Source of the DNA: an uncultured Lachnospiraceae bacterium
Lineage (GTDB): Bacteria; Bacillota; Clostridia; Lachnospirales; Lachnospiraceae
Direction of reading: 5' to 3'
NCBI GenBank assembly: GCA_910584965.1
Contig: CAJUDZ010000002.1
Coordinates: 1 to 64,000, forward strand
Length of the DNA: 64,000 nucleotides
Part shown: positions 24,547 through 34,028 of the stretch, piece after piece
Layout: each line of letters begins with the position of its first letter
Numbering within the stretch: the first letter of the stretch is position 1
Notes under the pieces: model-generated
Seen by the model: the letters and a program-made list of their open reading frames with translations, nothing else
Told to the model about the DNA's origin: nothing
Databases searched by the model: none
Position numbers and translations under genes: made by a program

Positions 24547-24939
24547 ATGCGTAAGAACAGTATTAAAAATACCCGTATCAATGGCGAGGTACAGCGGGTG
24601 CTGGCGGAGATCATCCGGGGAGAACTGAAGGATCCCCGGATCGGGGAAGTGACGTCCGTCGTTGCGGTGGAAGTTGCGCCGGATTTGAAAACCTGCAAGG
24701 TATGGATCAGCGTGCTCGGAGACGGGCAGGCGCAGACGGATACGCTTGCCGGGTTGAACAGTGCGGAAGGATTTATCAGAAACCAGCTGGCGCGGAAAAT
24801 GAATCTGCGCAATACGCCGCAGTTACGGTTTATTATGGATCAGTCCATCGCATACGGGGTGAATATGTCGAAGCTGATCGACGAAGTGCAGGGAGTGAAT
24901 AAGGATGGGGGTTTTTATGAAGATCATCGAGGAAGTTAA
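24547..24939 (+). CDS. rbfA: Ribosome-binding factor A
   Basis: 130 residues with the KH-like fold signature: NTRINGEVQRVLAEIIRGEL, RIGEVTSVVAVEVAPDLKTC and LRNTPQLRFIMDQSIAYGVN. RbfA helps 16S rRNA 5' maturation and cold adaptation. It lies 42 bp after infB and overlaps the next gene by about 35 bp, so translation is probably coupled. Confidence 0.95.
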   Translation: MRKNSIKNTRINGEVQRVLAEIIRGELKDPRIGEVTSVVAVEVAPDLKTCKVWISVLGDGQAQTDTLAGLNSAEGFIRNQLARKMNLRNTPQLRFIMDQSIAYGVNMSKLIDEVQGVNKDGGFYEDHRGS

Positions 24940-25891
24940 AGACGCAAAGACCATTGGAATCGGCGGCCATATCCGACCGGACGGGGATTGTGTCGGTTCC
25001 GTTATGGGATTATATCTTTATCTGAAAAAAGAACTGCCGGAAGCGCAGATTGATGTTTATCTGGAACGGCCGGCGGATATTTTCCGCTGCATTCCGGAAA
25101 TTGACGTTATTAAGTCGGATTTTGAAAAAGACGTCAGACCGGATAAGAAATACGAAGTTTTTCTGGCGCTGGACTGTAATGCCGAGCGGCTTGGGCCTGT
25201 GGAAGCGTTATTCGAAAATGCCGGCAGAAGAATCAACATCGATCATCATATCAGCAATATGGGCTGCGGGGATCTCAATATTATAGAACCGGAAAAAAGT
25301 TCGACCTGTGAACTGCTTTATGAGTTGTTTGAAACGGAGCAGATCGATGAAGAAATCGCGAAGACACTTTATATCGGCATCATTCATGATACGGGTGTTT
25401 TCAAATATTCCAATACGTCTCCGCGGACGATGCGGATAGCGGCAGACCTGATTTCTTTCGGTTTTGATTTTCCGAAGCTGATCGACGAAACTTTCTATGA
25501 AAAGACGTATATTCAGAATCAGATCATGGGAAGAGCGGTGCTGGAAAGCATCCGTTTTCTGGAGGGCAGATGTATTGTCAGCATGATCGACAGAAAAACG
25601 ATGAAGTTTTATCAGGCGGAACCGAAAGATCTGGACGGCATTGTCAACCAGCTCCGCATTGTAAAGGGCGTGGAATGCGCGATTTTCATGTATGAAACGG
25701 CGCCGATGGAATATAAGGTGAGCATGCGCTCCAACGGAAATGTGGACGTTGCCGAAATCGCCGTGAAATTCGGCGGCGGCGGACATGTGAGAGCGGCAGG
25801 CTGTAATATGAAGGGAACTTATTACGATACGATCAATAACCTGTCCGTACATATTGAGGAACAGCTGAAAGACAGAGAAGGCAGGATTTAG
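24905..25891 (+). CDS. DHH/DHHA1 phosphoesterase, NrnA type (oligoribonuclease/pAp phosphatase)
   Basis: 328 residues, or 324 from the alternative ATG at 24917. The DHH motifs are present: GGHIRPDGDCVGS, ALDCNAERLG, NIDHHISNMGCGD (the DHH motif) and GIIHDTGVFKYSNTSP. The DHHA1 substrate-binding GGGGHVRAAG lies near the C-terminus. NrnA proteins degrade short RNA oligomers and 3'-phosphoadenosine-5'-phosphate. Its position between rbfA and truB is standard in Clostridia and Bacilli. Confidence 0.92.
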   Translation: MGVFMKIIEEVKDAKTIGIGGHIRPDGDCVGSVMGLYLYLKKELPEAQIDVYLERPADIFRCIPEIDVIKSDFEKDVRPDKKYEVFLALDCNAERLGPVEALFENAGRRINIDHHISNMGCGDLNIIEPEKSSTCELLYELFETEQIDEEIAKTLYIGIIHDTGVFKYSNTSPRTMRIAADLISFGFDFPKLIDETFYEKTYIQNQIMGRAVLESIRFLEGRCIVSMIDRKTMKFYQAEPKDLDGIVNQLRIVKGVECAIFMYETAPMEYKVSMRSNGNVDVAEIAVKFGGGGHVRAAGCNMKGTYYDTINNLSVHIEEQLKDREGRI

Positions 25892-25895
25892 CAGG

Positions 25896-26795
25896 ATGTA
25901 TCACGGAATTATCAATATATATAAGGAAGCCGGTTATACGTCTCATGATGTTGTTGCGAAACTGCGCGGGATTCTGGGACAGAAAAAAATCGGCCATACG
26001 GGAACGCTCGATCCGGACGCAACGGGCGTGCTTCCGGTCTGTCTCGGCGTGGGAACAAAACTCTGCGATATGCTGACGGATGAAAACAAAGAATACGTCG
26101 CCCTGCTCAGGTTTGGCGTAACAACGGATACGCAGGATTTATCGGGAACAGTGCTCGACAGGCAGGAAGTAACCATTACGGATAAGCAGGCTGCGGAGAT
26201 CGCAGCCGGTTTTTTGGGCACATATGAGCAGATACCGCCCATGTATTCCGCGCTGAAAGTAAACGGACAAAAGCTTTATGAACTGGCGAGGGAAGGACGG
26301 GAAGTGGAGCGGAAAGCGCGGACCGTCCGGATAGAAGAGCTGGAAATACTGAAAACGGAACTGCCGGCCATGAAGATGCGGATCGTATGTTCGAAGGGAA
26401 CCTATATCAGGACGCTTTGTGACGATATCGGTAAAAAAGCGGGCTGCGGTGCGGCAATGGAATTCCTGCAAAGAACGAGGGTGGGAAAATTCCGGATAGA
26501 AAACGCACTGACATTATCCGACGTAGAAACGCTGCGCACGGACGGCGGACTGGAAGAACATATTGTGCCGCCGGATGCGGTGTTTCCCGATCTGGCGTGT
26601 GCAAAAGTACGGCAGAAGTACAGAAAGCTGCTGGAGAACGGGAACTGTCTTGCGGCCGAAATGACGGAGGACTGTAAGCGTACCGGCGACGGAGGACAGA
26701 TTCGTGTTTATGACGATCAGGGGCTTTTTTTCGGCATTTACCGTTATGAAGAGCGGACGGATACTCTTTTTCCGGTAAAAATGTTCATACGATAA
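25896..26795 (+). CDS. truB: tRNA pseudouridine(55) synthase TruB
   Basis: 299 residues. The N-terminus GIINIYKEAGYTSHDVV leads to the catalytic GHTGTLDPDATGVLPVCLG motif with its Asp. YEQIPPMYSALKVNGQKLY, SKGTYIRTLCDDIG and LQRTRVGKF follow, all TruB signatures. It makes pseudouridine at position 55 in the tRNA T loop. The gene starts four bases after the nrnA stop. Confidence 0.96.
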   Translation: MYHGIINIYKEAGYTSHDVVAKLRGILGQKKIGHTGTLDPDATGVLPVCLGVGTKLCDMLTDENKEYVALLRFGVTTDTQDLSGTVLDRQEVTITDKQAAEIAAGFLGTYEQIPPMYSALKVNGQKLYELAREGREVERKARTVRIEELEILKTELPAMKMRIVCSKGTYIRTLCDDIGKKAGCGAAMEFLQRTRVGKFRIENALTLSDVETLRTDGGLEEHIVPPDAVFPDLACAKVRQKYRKLLENGNCLAAEMTEDCKRTGDGGQIRVYDDQGLFFGIYRYEERTDTLFPVKMFIR

Positions 26796-26833
26796 GCATG
26801 TGTGCTGCCCTTATGCCAGCGCATAATTTGAGT

Positions 26834-26849
26834 GTCTGCCCAGGCAGAC
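26834..26849 (+). other. Perfect palindrome upstream of ribF
   Basis: GTCTGCC-CA-GGCAGAC, a 7-bp stem with a 2-nt loop, ends 13 bp before the ribF start, next to its ribosome site. There is no T run. It may influence ribF translation. Confidence 0.45.
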
Positions 26850-26862
26850 GGATGGGGGTAAT

Positions 26863-27783
26863 ATGCAGATCATACAAGGAACGACAGACTTTTCCCTGCC
26901 AAAGCCGAGTGCGGTCACGATCGGGAAATTTGACGGGATGCATCTGGGACATCGAAAACTGTTTGAGCGGGTGCTGGCACAGAAGGAGAAAGGGCTTTTG
27001 GCTGTCATTTTTACATTCGACCCGGCGCCGGAGGCTTTTTTTTCGGGAAAAGAAATACAGGGACTGATGAGCCGGGAGGAAAAACTGTCGGCGTTTGAAA
27101 AAATGGGAATCGACATTCTGATAGAGTTTCCGCTGAACAGGGAAACGGCGTCAACCGAGCCGGTACGTTTTGTGCGGGAATATCTGGTGCATAAGCTGAA
27201 GGCGGCGGTTATTATCGCGGGAACCGATATTTCTTTCGGGAATAAGGGGGCAGGCGATGCCGGGCTTCTGCGGGAGCTGGCGGCAGAATGCGGATATCAG
27301 GTAGAAATTATTGAGAAAGTCAGCGTGAATGGGGAAGAAGTCAGTTCAACCCTGATCAGGGAATCGGTCGGAAAAGGCGACATGAAGAAAGCGGCGGCGC
27401 TGCTGGGTGCCCCTTATTTCGTGTGCGGTGAGGTGACGCATGGAAAACAGCTGGGACGGCGTCTTGGAATGCCGACCGTAAATCTGCTTCCTTCCCGTGA
27501 GAAGCTGCTTCCGCCGAACGGCGTTTACTATTCTGACGTGTGGTTTCGGGGAGTACGCTATGCGGCCGTTACCAATATAGGATACAAGCCCACCGTGAGC
27601 GAGGAACGGACGATTGGCGTGGAGACATACCTGTATGATTTCACGGAAGAGATTTACGGTAAGGAAATCGTTGTGGAACTGCTGGAACACAAAAGAGACG
27701 AAATGAAGTTTGACGGGGTGGAAGCGCTGAAAAAACAGATGCGGAAAGATATTGCGGAAGGAGCGGTTTATCATGGTTATTGA
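26863..27783 (+). CDS. ribF: Bifunctional riboflavin kinase/FAD synthetase
   Basis: 306 residues. The N-terminal nucleotidyltransferase domain has VTIGKFDGMHLGHRKL and a later SSTLIRESVGKGDM motif. The C-terminal flavokinase domain has GEVTHGKQLGRRLGMPTVNL, NGVYYSDV and VTNIGYKPTV. It converts riboflavin to FMN and FAD. It follows truB in the usual order and ends the translation block. Confidence 0.96.
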   Translation: MQIIQGTTDFSLPKPSAVTIGKFDGMHLGHRKLFERVLAQKEKGLLAVIFTFDPAPEAFFSGKEIQGLMSREEKLSAFEKMGIDILIEFPLNRETASTEPVRFVREYLVHKLKAAVIIAGTDISFGNKGAGDAGLLRELAAECGYQVEIIEKVSVNGEEVSSTLIRESVGKGDMKKAAALLGAPYFVCGEVTHGKQLGRRLGMPTVNLLPSREKLLPPNGVYYSDVWFRGVRYAAVTNIGYKPTVSEERTIGVETYLYDFTEEIYGKEIVVELLEHKRDEMKFDGVEALKKQMRKDIAEGAVYHGY

Positions 27784-27823
27784 AGCATGTGTTTTCGGAA
27801 GCATATGTTTTCCAAAATTAGGC

Positions 27824-27852
27824 TTGTCATAGATTGCGATTTATTTTAGAAT
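27824..27852 (+). promoter_or_regulatory. Promoter of Na/Pi symporter gene
   Basis: TTGTCA at 27824 and TAGAAT at 27847 are separated by 17 bp. Confidence 0.65.
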
Positions 27853-27904
27853 AAAAGAGTATGGATAATCAGGGGAAAGTACAAAGGAAGGATAAGGGCG
27901 GGAC

Positions 27905-29536
27905 ATGAATCTGGAAATCATTCTTTCGATGGCGGGCGGTCTTGGGCTTTTTCTTTTTGGCATGCGGGTCATGAGTGAAAGCATTGAGAAGGTGGCCGGC
28001 GCCAAATTGAGACAGATTTTGGAGCAGCTTACGACAAATCGTTTTACGGGTATTCTGGTGGGCGCCGTATTTACGGCGATCATTCAATCATCATCGGCCT
28101 GCACGGTCATGGTAGTGAGCTTTGTTAATTCAGGGCTGATGAATCTGTATCAGGCGGCAGGTGTTATCTTCGGAGCGAATATCGGTACGACCGTAACGTC
28201 TTTGCTTGTTTCTTTCAAACTCGAAAAAATAGCCCCTGTTATTTTATTGCTCGGCGTGATTGTCGTTATGTTCTGCAAGAAACAGAAGATAACGAAATTC
28301 GGAGAAATTATTATCGGATTTGGTATTTTATTTATGGGCCTGAGCACCATGTCGGGCGCGATGTCGGGTATGAAGGATTCCCCGGCGGTAATACATATGT
28401 TTGCGTCTCTGCAGCAGCCGGTGCTGGCGGTACTGCTCGGAGCGGTGCTGACCGCCATCATTCAGAGTTCGTCTGTTACGGTCAGTATCATGGTTCTGAT
28501 GGCAAATCAGGGGCTGCTCGGCCTGGATATGTGCATGTTCATCATTCTCGGATGCAATATCGGCGCCTGCACGTCCGCGCTTCTGGCCTCTTTAACCGGT
28601 AAAAAGGATGCCAAGAGAGCCGCGTCCATTCATTTGATCTTTAATGTGATCGGAACGGTAATCGTATACATTCTCTTTCTGGTCGGCGTTCATCAGGTGG
28701 TGGCGGTTCTGTCGAACGCCGCGCATCAGGATGCGGGCCGGGTAGTGGCCTATGCGCATATCGCGATCAAGCTGTTCCAGGTGGTTGTCATGGCGCCGTT
28801 TATCGGTGCGATCGTGAAACTGACCTATGTGCTCGTGCCGGGCAGCGACAAAAAGATCGGTTACCGCGACAGCCATCAGTTGAAATATATCGGTGAAAAG
28901 GTGGTCTTCAACCCGGCAACGGCTATTGTGGAAGTAATTAAGGAGCTGGACCGTATGGCGTCTCTCGCCAGCGAGAATCTCAACCGGGCCATGAATGCGC
29001 TGATTACATTGGATGAAGAAGAAATCGCGGAAGTTTATGATGTGGAAGAAAATATTGACTTCCTGAGCCATGCCATTACGGATTATCTGGTAAAGATCAA
29101 CCAGACGACCCTGCCGATCGAGGATTTGAAGAGCATCGGGGCCCTGTTCCATGTCGTCAACGATATCGAAAGAATCGGTGATCACGCCGAAAATATAGCG
29201 GATGCCGCAAAGCGGAGGAGCGATACGGGCGTCTCGTTCAGCAAAGATGCGCAGTCGGAGATGGGAATTATGCTGGATATGGTCAATACGCTGCTTCGAT
29301 TCTCACTGGAAATGTTCGTTAAGAGTTCCGAAGAGCATGAAGAAGATATTAACCATCTGGAAGAGGCCATCGATGAAAAAGAGAAAGAACTGCAGAAGAA
29401 ACATCTGGAACGCCTGACCAATAACGAATGCACGCCGGAAGCGGGAGTCCTTTTCTCCGATATTATTTCCGGGCTGGAAAGGGTTGCGGACCACGCGACG
29501 AATATTGCATTTGCAACGGCGGCGGCCGATACATAA
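27905..29536 (+). CDS. Na/Pi-cotransporter II family protein with PhoU domain
   Basis: 543 residues. The membrane half (~1-310) carries the duplicated NptA/YjbB signature: GLFLFGMRVMSE, TAIIQSSSACTVMVVSFVN and the second copy TAIIQSSSVTVSIMVLMAN with GCNIGACTSALLASLTG. The C-terminal ~200 residues are a soluble helical PhoU-like domain (NDIERIGDHAENIADAA; SGLERVADHATNIA) with its metal-binding repeats. It probably moves phosphate with sodium, with PhoU-type regulation built in. It has its own promoter and a strong terminator. Confidence 0.92.
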   Translation: MNLEIILSMAGGLGLFLFGMRVMSESIEKVAGAKLRQILEQLTTNRFTGILVGAVFTAIIQSSSACTVMVVSFVNSGLMNLYQAAGVIFGANIGTTVTSLLVSFKLEKIAPVILLLGVIVVMFCKKQKITKFGEIIIGFGILFMGLSTMSGAMSGMKDSPAVIHMFASLQQPVLAVLLGAVLTAIIQSSSVTVSIMVLMANQGLLGLDMCMFIILGCNIGACTSALLASLTGKKDAKRAASIHLIFNVIGTVIVYILFLVGVHQVVAVLSNAAHQDAGRVVAYAHIAIKLFQVVVMAPFIGAIVKLTYVLVPGSDKKIGYRDSHQLKYIGEKVVFNPATAIVEVIKELDRMASLASENLNRAMNALITLDEEEIAEVYDVEENIDFLSHAITDYLVKINQTTLPIEDLKSIGALFHVVNDIERIGDHAENIADAAKRRSDTGVSFSKDAQSEMGIMLDMVNTLLRFSLEMFVKSSEEHEEDINHLEEAIDEKEKELQKKHLERLTNNECTPEAGVLFSDIISGLERVADHATNIAFATAAADT

Positions 29537-29548
29537 CGGAATGCTTTT

Positions 29549-29575
29549 AACTCCCGCACATGCGGGAGTTTTTCT
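29549..29575 (+). terminator. Intrinsic terminator after Na/Pi symporter
   Basis: AACTCCCGCA / TGCGGGAGTT perfect 10-bp stem with a CA loop, then T5. Confidence 0.93.
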
Positions 29576-29630
29576 ATATGTACAGGGAAGTATTGGCAGC
29601 GTTTTTTGCGATGAATCAGTTTCACAGATA

Positions 29631-29659
29631 TTGACAGCCTGAAATGAAATTGTTATAAT
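29631..29659 (+). promoter_or_regulatory. Consensus promoter of NlpC/P60 gene
   Basis: TTGACA at 29631 and TATAAT at 29654 with 17 bp between: a perfect sigma-A promoter. Confidence 0.85.
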
Positions 29660-29738
29660 AGGTTTGAAAATGTAACAATTACGTAACAAATAGGAAATAA
29701 AGTTGAGATAAACTATGCTGTAAGTGAGGTTGTGAAAA

Positions 29739-31094
29739 GTGAAACGTAAAGAGTTATGTTGTCTTTTGGTCTGCGCCATGTTGTGTCAGCCGCTTCAGGT
29801 TTCCGCAGCGGAACAGAAAGAAATACCCGTAACAGTCGAAGTACAGGAAGAAAATCAGGAGGCAGAGACGGAAGGAGAGCGGCTGTCCGCAGACAGTCAG
29901 GAAGGGAAGAAAGTGTCCGCGGGCCGGGAAACGGAAGCAAAAACACCTGTCAGTGTCCAGGGAGCAGAGGCGGACGGCCAGGATTCGGTGAAGTCCGTGC
30001 TCGATGAGATGTCGGCAGGCGTCGATCTGCTCGGAACAGGCATTGATATGGCCGATGCCAGCGGCATAAATCATACGGAATCAAAAGGAATGGAAAATGC
30101 CGGCATACCGGCTGATATGGGACAGGAAGCGGCAAAGGAGAACGGTACAAGCATCAGGGATGTACTCGGCGATCCGGTAGGCGTTGCCGCCGTCACGGAG
30201 TCCGGAAGCACGAGAGAAGAATACGCACAGGCTTTTGAAGACGCCAGAAATGCGAACTGGGGTTATACCAATCTGGGTATTGCCAATGTGGACAATAACC
30301 TGAATATCCGGGCAATACCGGGAGAGGATGGGAAACTGGTGGGCAAGCTGCCCAAAGATGCCGCCTGTGAAGTCATCGATTCCGACGGCACATGGGCGCA
30401 TATCAAATCCGGAAAAGTCGAAGGCTATGTCAGCTGCGAATACCTGCTGACAGGGATACAGGCCAAATACAGAGCAGAAGAACTTGTCACGACGATCGCG
30501 ACGGTGACGACGGACTCCCTGAAAGTACGCGCCGAAGCGAATACGGATTCGGAAGTCATTACGATGGTTCCGAACGGCGAGCAGCTGGAAGTGGCGGCTT
30601 CGGAAGGCGACTGGGTCAGAGTTTATCTGGATGATGAGGAAGTTTTTGTGTCCGCGGATTATGTACAGGTAGATGCCAGACTGAATACGGCAATTACGAT
30701 GACCGAGCTTTTATACGGACAGGGCGTGTCCGATGTGAGAGTCGATCTGTGCCAGTATGCGAAAGAATTTCTTGGGAATCCTTATGTATGGGGCGGTACC
30801 AGCCTGACAAAAGGAGCGGACTGTTCCGGTTTCGTACTGAGCATTTATAAAAAATACGGCATCAGCCTGCCGCATTCCTCCAGGGCACAGGCGAACTGCG
30901 GAACGAAGATCACGCTTGCGGAAGCACAGCCGGGCGACCTGATTTTTTACGGAAAAGGAAAGACGATCAACCATGTGGCGATTTATATCGGCGGCGGCCA
31001 GGTAATCCATGCCAGCAGCCCGAAAACGGGAATCCGTATTTCCAATGCGACGTACAGGACGCCGCTCACAGTCGTGCGGATACTGCAGGTTTAG
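29739..31094 (+). CDS. Secreted NlpC/P60 (C40) peptidoglycan hydrolase with SH3 repeats
   Basis: 451 residues from a GTG start. The signal peptide is KRKELCCLLVCAMLCQPLQV ending at SAAE. A ~130-residue Glu/Ser/Gly-rich spacer follows. Two bacterial SH3 domains (~185-240, NLNIRAIPGEDGKLVG; ~255-310, SLKVRAEANTDSEVI) should bind cell-wall peptide. The C-terminal NlpC/P60 domain shows the catalytic Cys in GADCSGFVLSIYKKYG, His in NHVAIYIGG and a third polar His in VIHASSP. Such enzymes cut stem peptides, usually gamma-D-Glu-diaminopimelate bonds. It is expressed from a near-perfect promoter. Confidence 0.93.
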   Translation: MKRKELCCLLVCAMLCQPLQVSAAEQKEIPVTVEVQEENQEAETEGERLSADSQEGKKVSAGRETEAKTPVSVQGAEADGQDSVKSVLDEMSAGVDLLGTGIDMADASGINHTESKGMENAGIPADMGQEAAKENGTSIRDVLGDPVGVAAVTESGSTREEYAQAFEDARNANWGYTNLGIANVDNNLNIRAIPGEDGKLVGKLPKDAACEVIDSDGTWAHIKSGKVEGYVSCEYLLTGIQAKYRAEELVTTIATVTTDSLKVRAEANTDSEVITMVPNGEQLEVAASEGDWVRVYLDDEEVFVSADYVQVDARLNTAITMTELLYGQGVSDVRVDLCQYAKEFLGNPYVWGGTSLTKGADCSGFVLSIYKKYGISLPHSSRAQANCGTKITLAEAQPGDLIFYGKGKTINHVAIYIGGGQVIHASSPKTGIRISNATYRTPLTVVRILQV

Positions 31095-31210
31095 GCCGGA
31101 TGTTCAAAGCGTTTAAAGCAGAGATAATTTGCGGAAAACCCGATTTCACGGTGAAAATCCCGACAGAAGGGAAAAAAGCGGCAAAGGGGAAAATTCGGAT
31201 AATTTATAGC

Positions 31211-31239
31211 TTGCCAAGTAAAACGGTATATGGTAAAAT
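31211..31239 (+). promoter_or_regulatory. Promoter of rpsO
   Basis: TTGCCA at 31211 and TAAAAT at 31234 are separated by 17 bp, giving a ~100-nt leader. Confidence 0.7.
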
Positions 31240-31245
31240 AATCAA

Positions 31246-31346
31246 GTATGAATTTCAGCCGATGCTCAGAGCAGGGATGACTCCAACCCACTCCTGGCAT
31301 ACGGTGTTTACAGGCAGACAGGCTGCCTGAAAAGAAAGGAGAAACT
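31246..31346 (+). promoter_or_regulatory. rpsO leader with possible S15-binding structure
   Basis: The leader between promoter and rpsO holds a perfect 7-bp hairpin (CAGGCAG / CTGCCTG, 31311-31329) ending just before AAAGGAG. It also has a longer possible pairing of ATGC (31262) with GCAT around 31297. S15 represses its own mRNA in several bacteria through varied leader folds, so this is a candidate. Confidence 0.4.
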
Positions 31347-31613
31347 ATGATTTCCAAAGAAAAGAAAACTGCAATTATCAAAGAGTATGCGAGAACGGAA
31401 GGCGATACGGGTTCACCGGAAGTTCAGGTAGCGGTTCTGACGGCAAGGATTCAGGAGCTGACAGAGCATTTAAAGGCTAATCCGAAAGACCATCATTCCA
31501 GAAGAGGGCTTCTGAAAATGGTAGGCCAGAGAAGGGGTCTGCTCGCGTATCTGAAAGATAAGGATATCGAGAGATATCGTTCTCTGATCGAAAGACTGGG
31601 ACTCAGAAAGTAA
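31347..31613 (+). CDS. rpsO: 30S ribosomal protein S15
   Basis: 88 residues, the exact family length. It contains DTGSPEVQVAVLTARIQELTEHLK, the H-SRRGLLKMVGQRRGLLAYL core and a C-terminal RYRSLIERLGLRK. S15 is a primary 16S-binding protein of the 30S platform. An AAAGGAGAA ribosome site precedes the ATG. It is followed by a strong terminator and then pnp, the common rpsO-pnp order. Confidence 0.97.
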   Translation: MISKEKKTAIIKEYARTEGDTGSPEVQVAVLTARIQELTEHLKANPKDHHSRRGLLKMVGQRRGLLAYLKDKDIERYRSLIERLGLRK

Positions 31614-31624
31614 AAGAAAACGAG

Positions 31625-31678
31625 AAGGCGGGGATAAGGCTGGAGAAGTACCAGCTTTTCCGCCTTTCCTTTTTTTTC
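31625..31678 (+). terminator. Intrinsic terminator after rpsO
   Basis: The outer stem is AAGGCGG / CCGCCTT and the inner stem AGGCTGG / CCAGCTT, followed by TCC and T8. Confidence 0.85.
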
Positions 31679-31818
31679 TGCTGACAATGTGACACCGGGC
31701 GGAAGAATTTTCCGAGACCACAGACATGTCCGTAACGAAAGGGGACAGGTTATGGATATATCTGTAGTTTCGGCCTCTTCTGCCTGAAATATATTATTAT
31801 TTATAAGGAGAGATGGCT

Positions 31819-33909
31819 ATGTATAAGAGTTACACAATGGAACTTGCGGGCCGTACCCTTCGCGTCGATATCGGAAGAGTCGGCAAACAGGCGAACGGAT
31901 GCGCATTCATGCAGTACGGCGAAACGACCGTATTATCGACGGCAACGGCTTCGGAGAAACCGAGAGAAGGAATTGACTTTTTCCCGTGCAGCGTGGAATA
32001 TGAAGAAAAACTGTATGCGGTAGGTAAAATTCCGGGCGGATTTAATAAGAGAGAAGGCAAGGCATCCGAGAATGCCGTTCTGACAAGCCGTGTCATCGAC
32101 AGACCGATGCGGCCGCTGTTTCCGAAAGATTACAGAAACGATGTTACGCTGAACAATATGGTTATGAGCGTTGACCCGGCATGCCGCCCGGAACTTGTAG
32201 CGATGCTCGGCACGGCGATCGCTACGTGCATTTCCGATATTCCTTTCGACGGCCCCTGTGCGATGACGCAGATGGGTATGGTGGATGGAGAATTTATCGT
32301 CAATCCGTCTCAGGAACAGTGGGACAAGGGTGATCTGAAAATGACCGTTGCATCCACGGCCGAGAAGGTTATGATGATCGAAGCCGGTGCAAATGAGGTT
32401 CCGGAAGCGCGGATCATCGAGGCGATTTATAAGGCTCATGAGATTAACCAGACGATTATCGCGTTCATCAATCAGATCGTTGCGGAAGTCGGCAGACCGA
32501 AACATACGTATGAAAGCTGTGCGATTCCGGAAGAAATGTTCGAAGAGATGAAGAAAATCGTGACGCCGGAAGAAATGGAAACGGCAGTATTTACGGATGA
32601 AAAGCAGGTTCGTGAAGAAAATATCAGAAACATCACCGAAAAGCTGGAAGAGGCTTTTGCGGAAAACGAGGATTATCTGGCTGTTCTCGGTGAAGCGGTT
32701 TACCAGTATCAGAAGAAGACCGTGCGCAAGATGATTCTGAAAGACCATAAACGTCCCGACGGCCGTGAACTGACACAGATTCGTCCGCTGGCGGCGGAAG
32801 TCGATATCATTCCGAGAGTGCACGGCTCCGCGATGTTTACCCGCGGACAGACACAGATCTGCAACGTATGTACGCTGGCTCCCCTGTCCGAAGTACAGCG
32901 GGTGGACGGGCTGGATGAAAACGTAACGGCTAAAAGATATATGCACCACTATAATTTCCCGTCTTATTCCGTAGGCGAGACAAAAGTAAGCCGCGGACCG
33001 GGAAGAAGAGAGATCGGGCATGGTGCGCTTGCAGAGCGTGCGCTGATTCCGGTACTTCCTTCCGAAGAGGAATTTCCGTATGCAATCCGTACCGTATCCG
33101 AGACATTTGAGTCCAACGGTTCTACTTCGATGGCTTCCACCTGTGCGTCCTGTATGTCTCTGATGGCGGCTGGCGTGCCGATTAAGAAGATGGTGGCGGG
33201 TATTTCATGCGGCCTCGTGACAGGAGATACGGACGACGATTTCGTACTGCTTACCGATATTCAGGGACTGGAAGATTTCTTCGGGGATATGGACTTTAAG
33301 GTAACGGGTACGCATGACGGAATCACTGCAATTCAGATGGATATTAAGATTCATGGCCTGACAAGACCTATCGTGGAAGGCGCGATTGCGAGATGCCGCG
33401 AAGCGAGAGAGTTCATCATGTCGGACTGCATGGTTCCTGCGATTGCGGAGCCGAGAAAAGAAGTCGGACAATATGCGCCTAAGATCATATCCGTTCAGAT
33501 CGATCCGGAGAAGATCGGCGACGTGGTAGGACAGAGAGGTAAGACGATCAATGAGATCATTGCCCGCACAGGCGTTAAAATCGATATAACGGATGACGGC
33601 CAGGTATCCGTATGCGGTACCGACAAAGAGATGATGGACAAGGCCGTGGAGATGGTCAAGATCATCGTAACGGATTTCGAAGAAGGACAGATTTTCAAGG
33701 GTACCGTTGTCAGCATCAAAGAGTTTGGTGCATTCATCGAGTTTGCACCGGGCAAAGAAGGCATGGTTCACATTTCCAAGATTGCGCGTGAGCGTATCAA
33801 CCATGTGGAAGATGTCCTGACCCTCGGCGATAAGGTGACCGTTGTCTGCCTCGGCAAAGACAAGATGGGCCGCATCAGCTTTTCCATGAAGGATGTGGCG
33901 CAGGTTTAA
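31819..33909 (+). CDS. pnp: Polyribonucleotide nucleotidyltransferase (PNPase)
   Basis: About 696 residues. The ATG at 31819 is preferred to 31813 because AAGGAG lies 8 nt before it. Two RNase PH domains (first with GGFNKREGKASENAVLTSRVIDRP; second with YSVGETKVSRGPGRREIGHGALAERA) flank an all-helical linker. KH (DVVGQRGKTINEIIARTGVKIDI) and S1 (GTVVSIKEFGAFIEFAPGKEGMVHIS) domains close the protein. PNPase degrades RNA 3' to 5' by phosphorolysis. It is transcribed with or just after rpsO. Confidence 0.97.
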   Translation: MYKSYTMELAGRTLRVDIGRVGKQANGCAFMQYGETTVLSTATASEKPREGIDFFPCSVEYEEKLYAVGKIPGGFNKREGKASENAVLTSRVIDRPMRPLFPKDYRNDVTLNNMVMSVDPACRPELVAMLGTAIATCISDIPFDGPCAMTQMGMVDGEFIVNPSQEQWDKGDLKMTVASTAEKVMMIEAGANEVPEARIIEAIYKAHEINQTIIAFINQIVAEVGRPKHTYESCAIPEEMFEEMKKIVTPEEMETAVFTDEKQVREENIRNITEKLEEAFAENEDYLAVLGEAVYQYQKKTVRKMILKDHKRPDGRELTQIRPLAAEVDIIPRVHGSAMFTRGQTQICNVCTLAPLSEVQRVDGLDENVTAKRYMHHYNFPSYSVGETKVSRGPGRREIGHGALAERALIPVLPSEEEFPYAIRTVSETFESNGSTSMASTCASCMSLMAAGVPIKKMVAGISCGLVTGDTDDDFVLLTDIQGLEDFFGDMDFKVTGTHDGITAIQMDIKIHGLTRPIVEGAIARCREAREFIMSDCMVPAIAEPRKEVGQYAPKIISVQIDPEKIGDVVGQRGKTINEIIARTGVKIDITDDGQVSVCGTDKEMMDKAVEMVKIIVTDFEEGQIFKGTVVSIKEFGAFIEFAPGKEGMVHISKIARERINHVEDVLTLGDKVTVVCLGKDKMGRISFSMKDVAQV

Positions 33910-33968
33910 GCGCGATGGCCGTAAGCTGTAAAATGAAGTAACGGCATACAGACATATAAGAGAAAAAT

Positions 33969-34019
33969 GAAAAGCCGCCATGCGGATGGACTGTTTTCCA
34001 TACCGTGCGGCGGCCTTTT
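33969..34019. terminator. Terminator downstream of pnp (possibly bidirectional)
   Basis: GCCGCC / GGCGGC closes a longer imperfect stem, with four A before it and CTTTT after it. It can stop transcription from pnp and also act on the opposite strand. Confidence 0.8.
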
Positions 34020-34028
34020 GCCGTTCTG

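Noticed and set aside
31100..31330. 76-codon frame upstream of rpsO
   Set aside because: It overlaps the rpsO promoter and leader hairpin, has no convincing ribosome site and does not resemble any protein I know.
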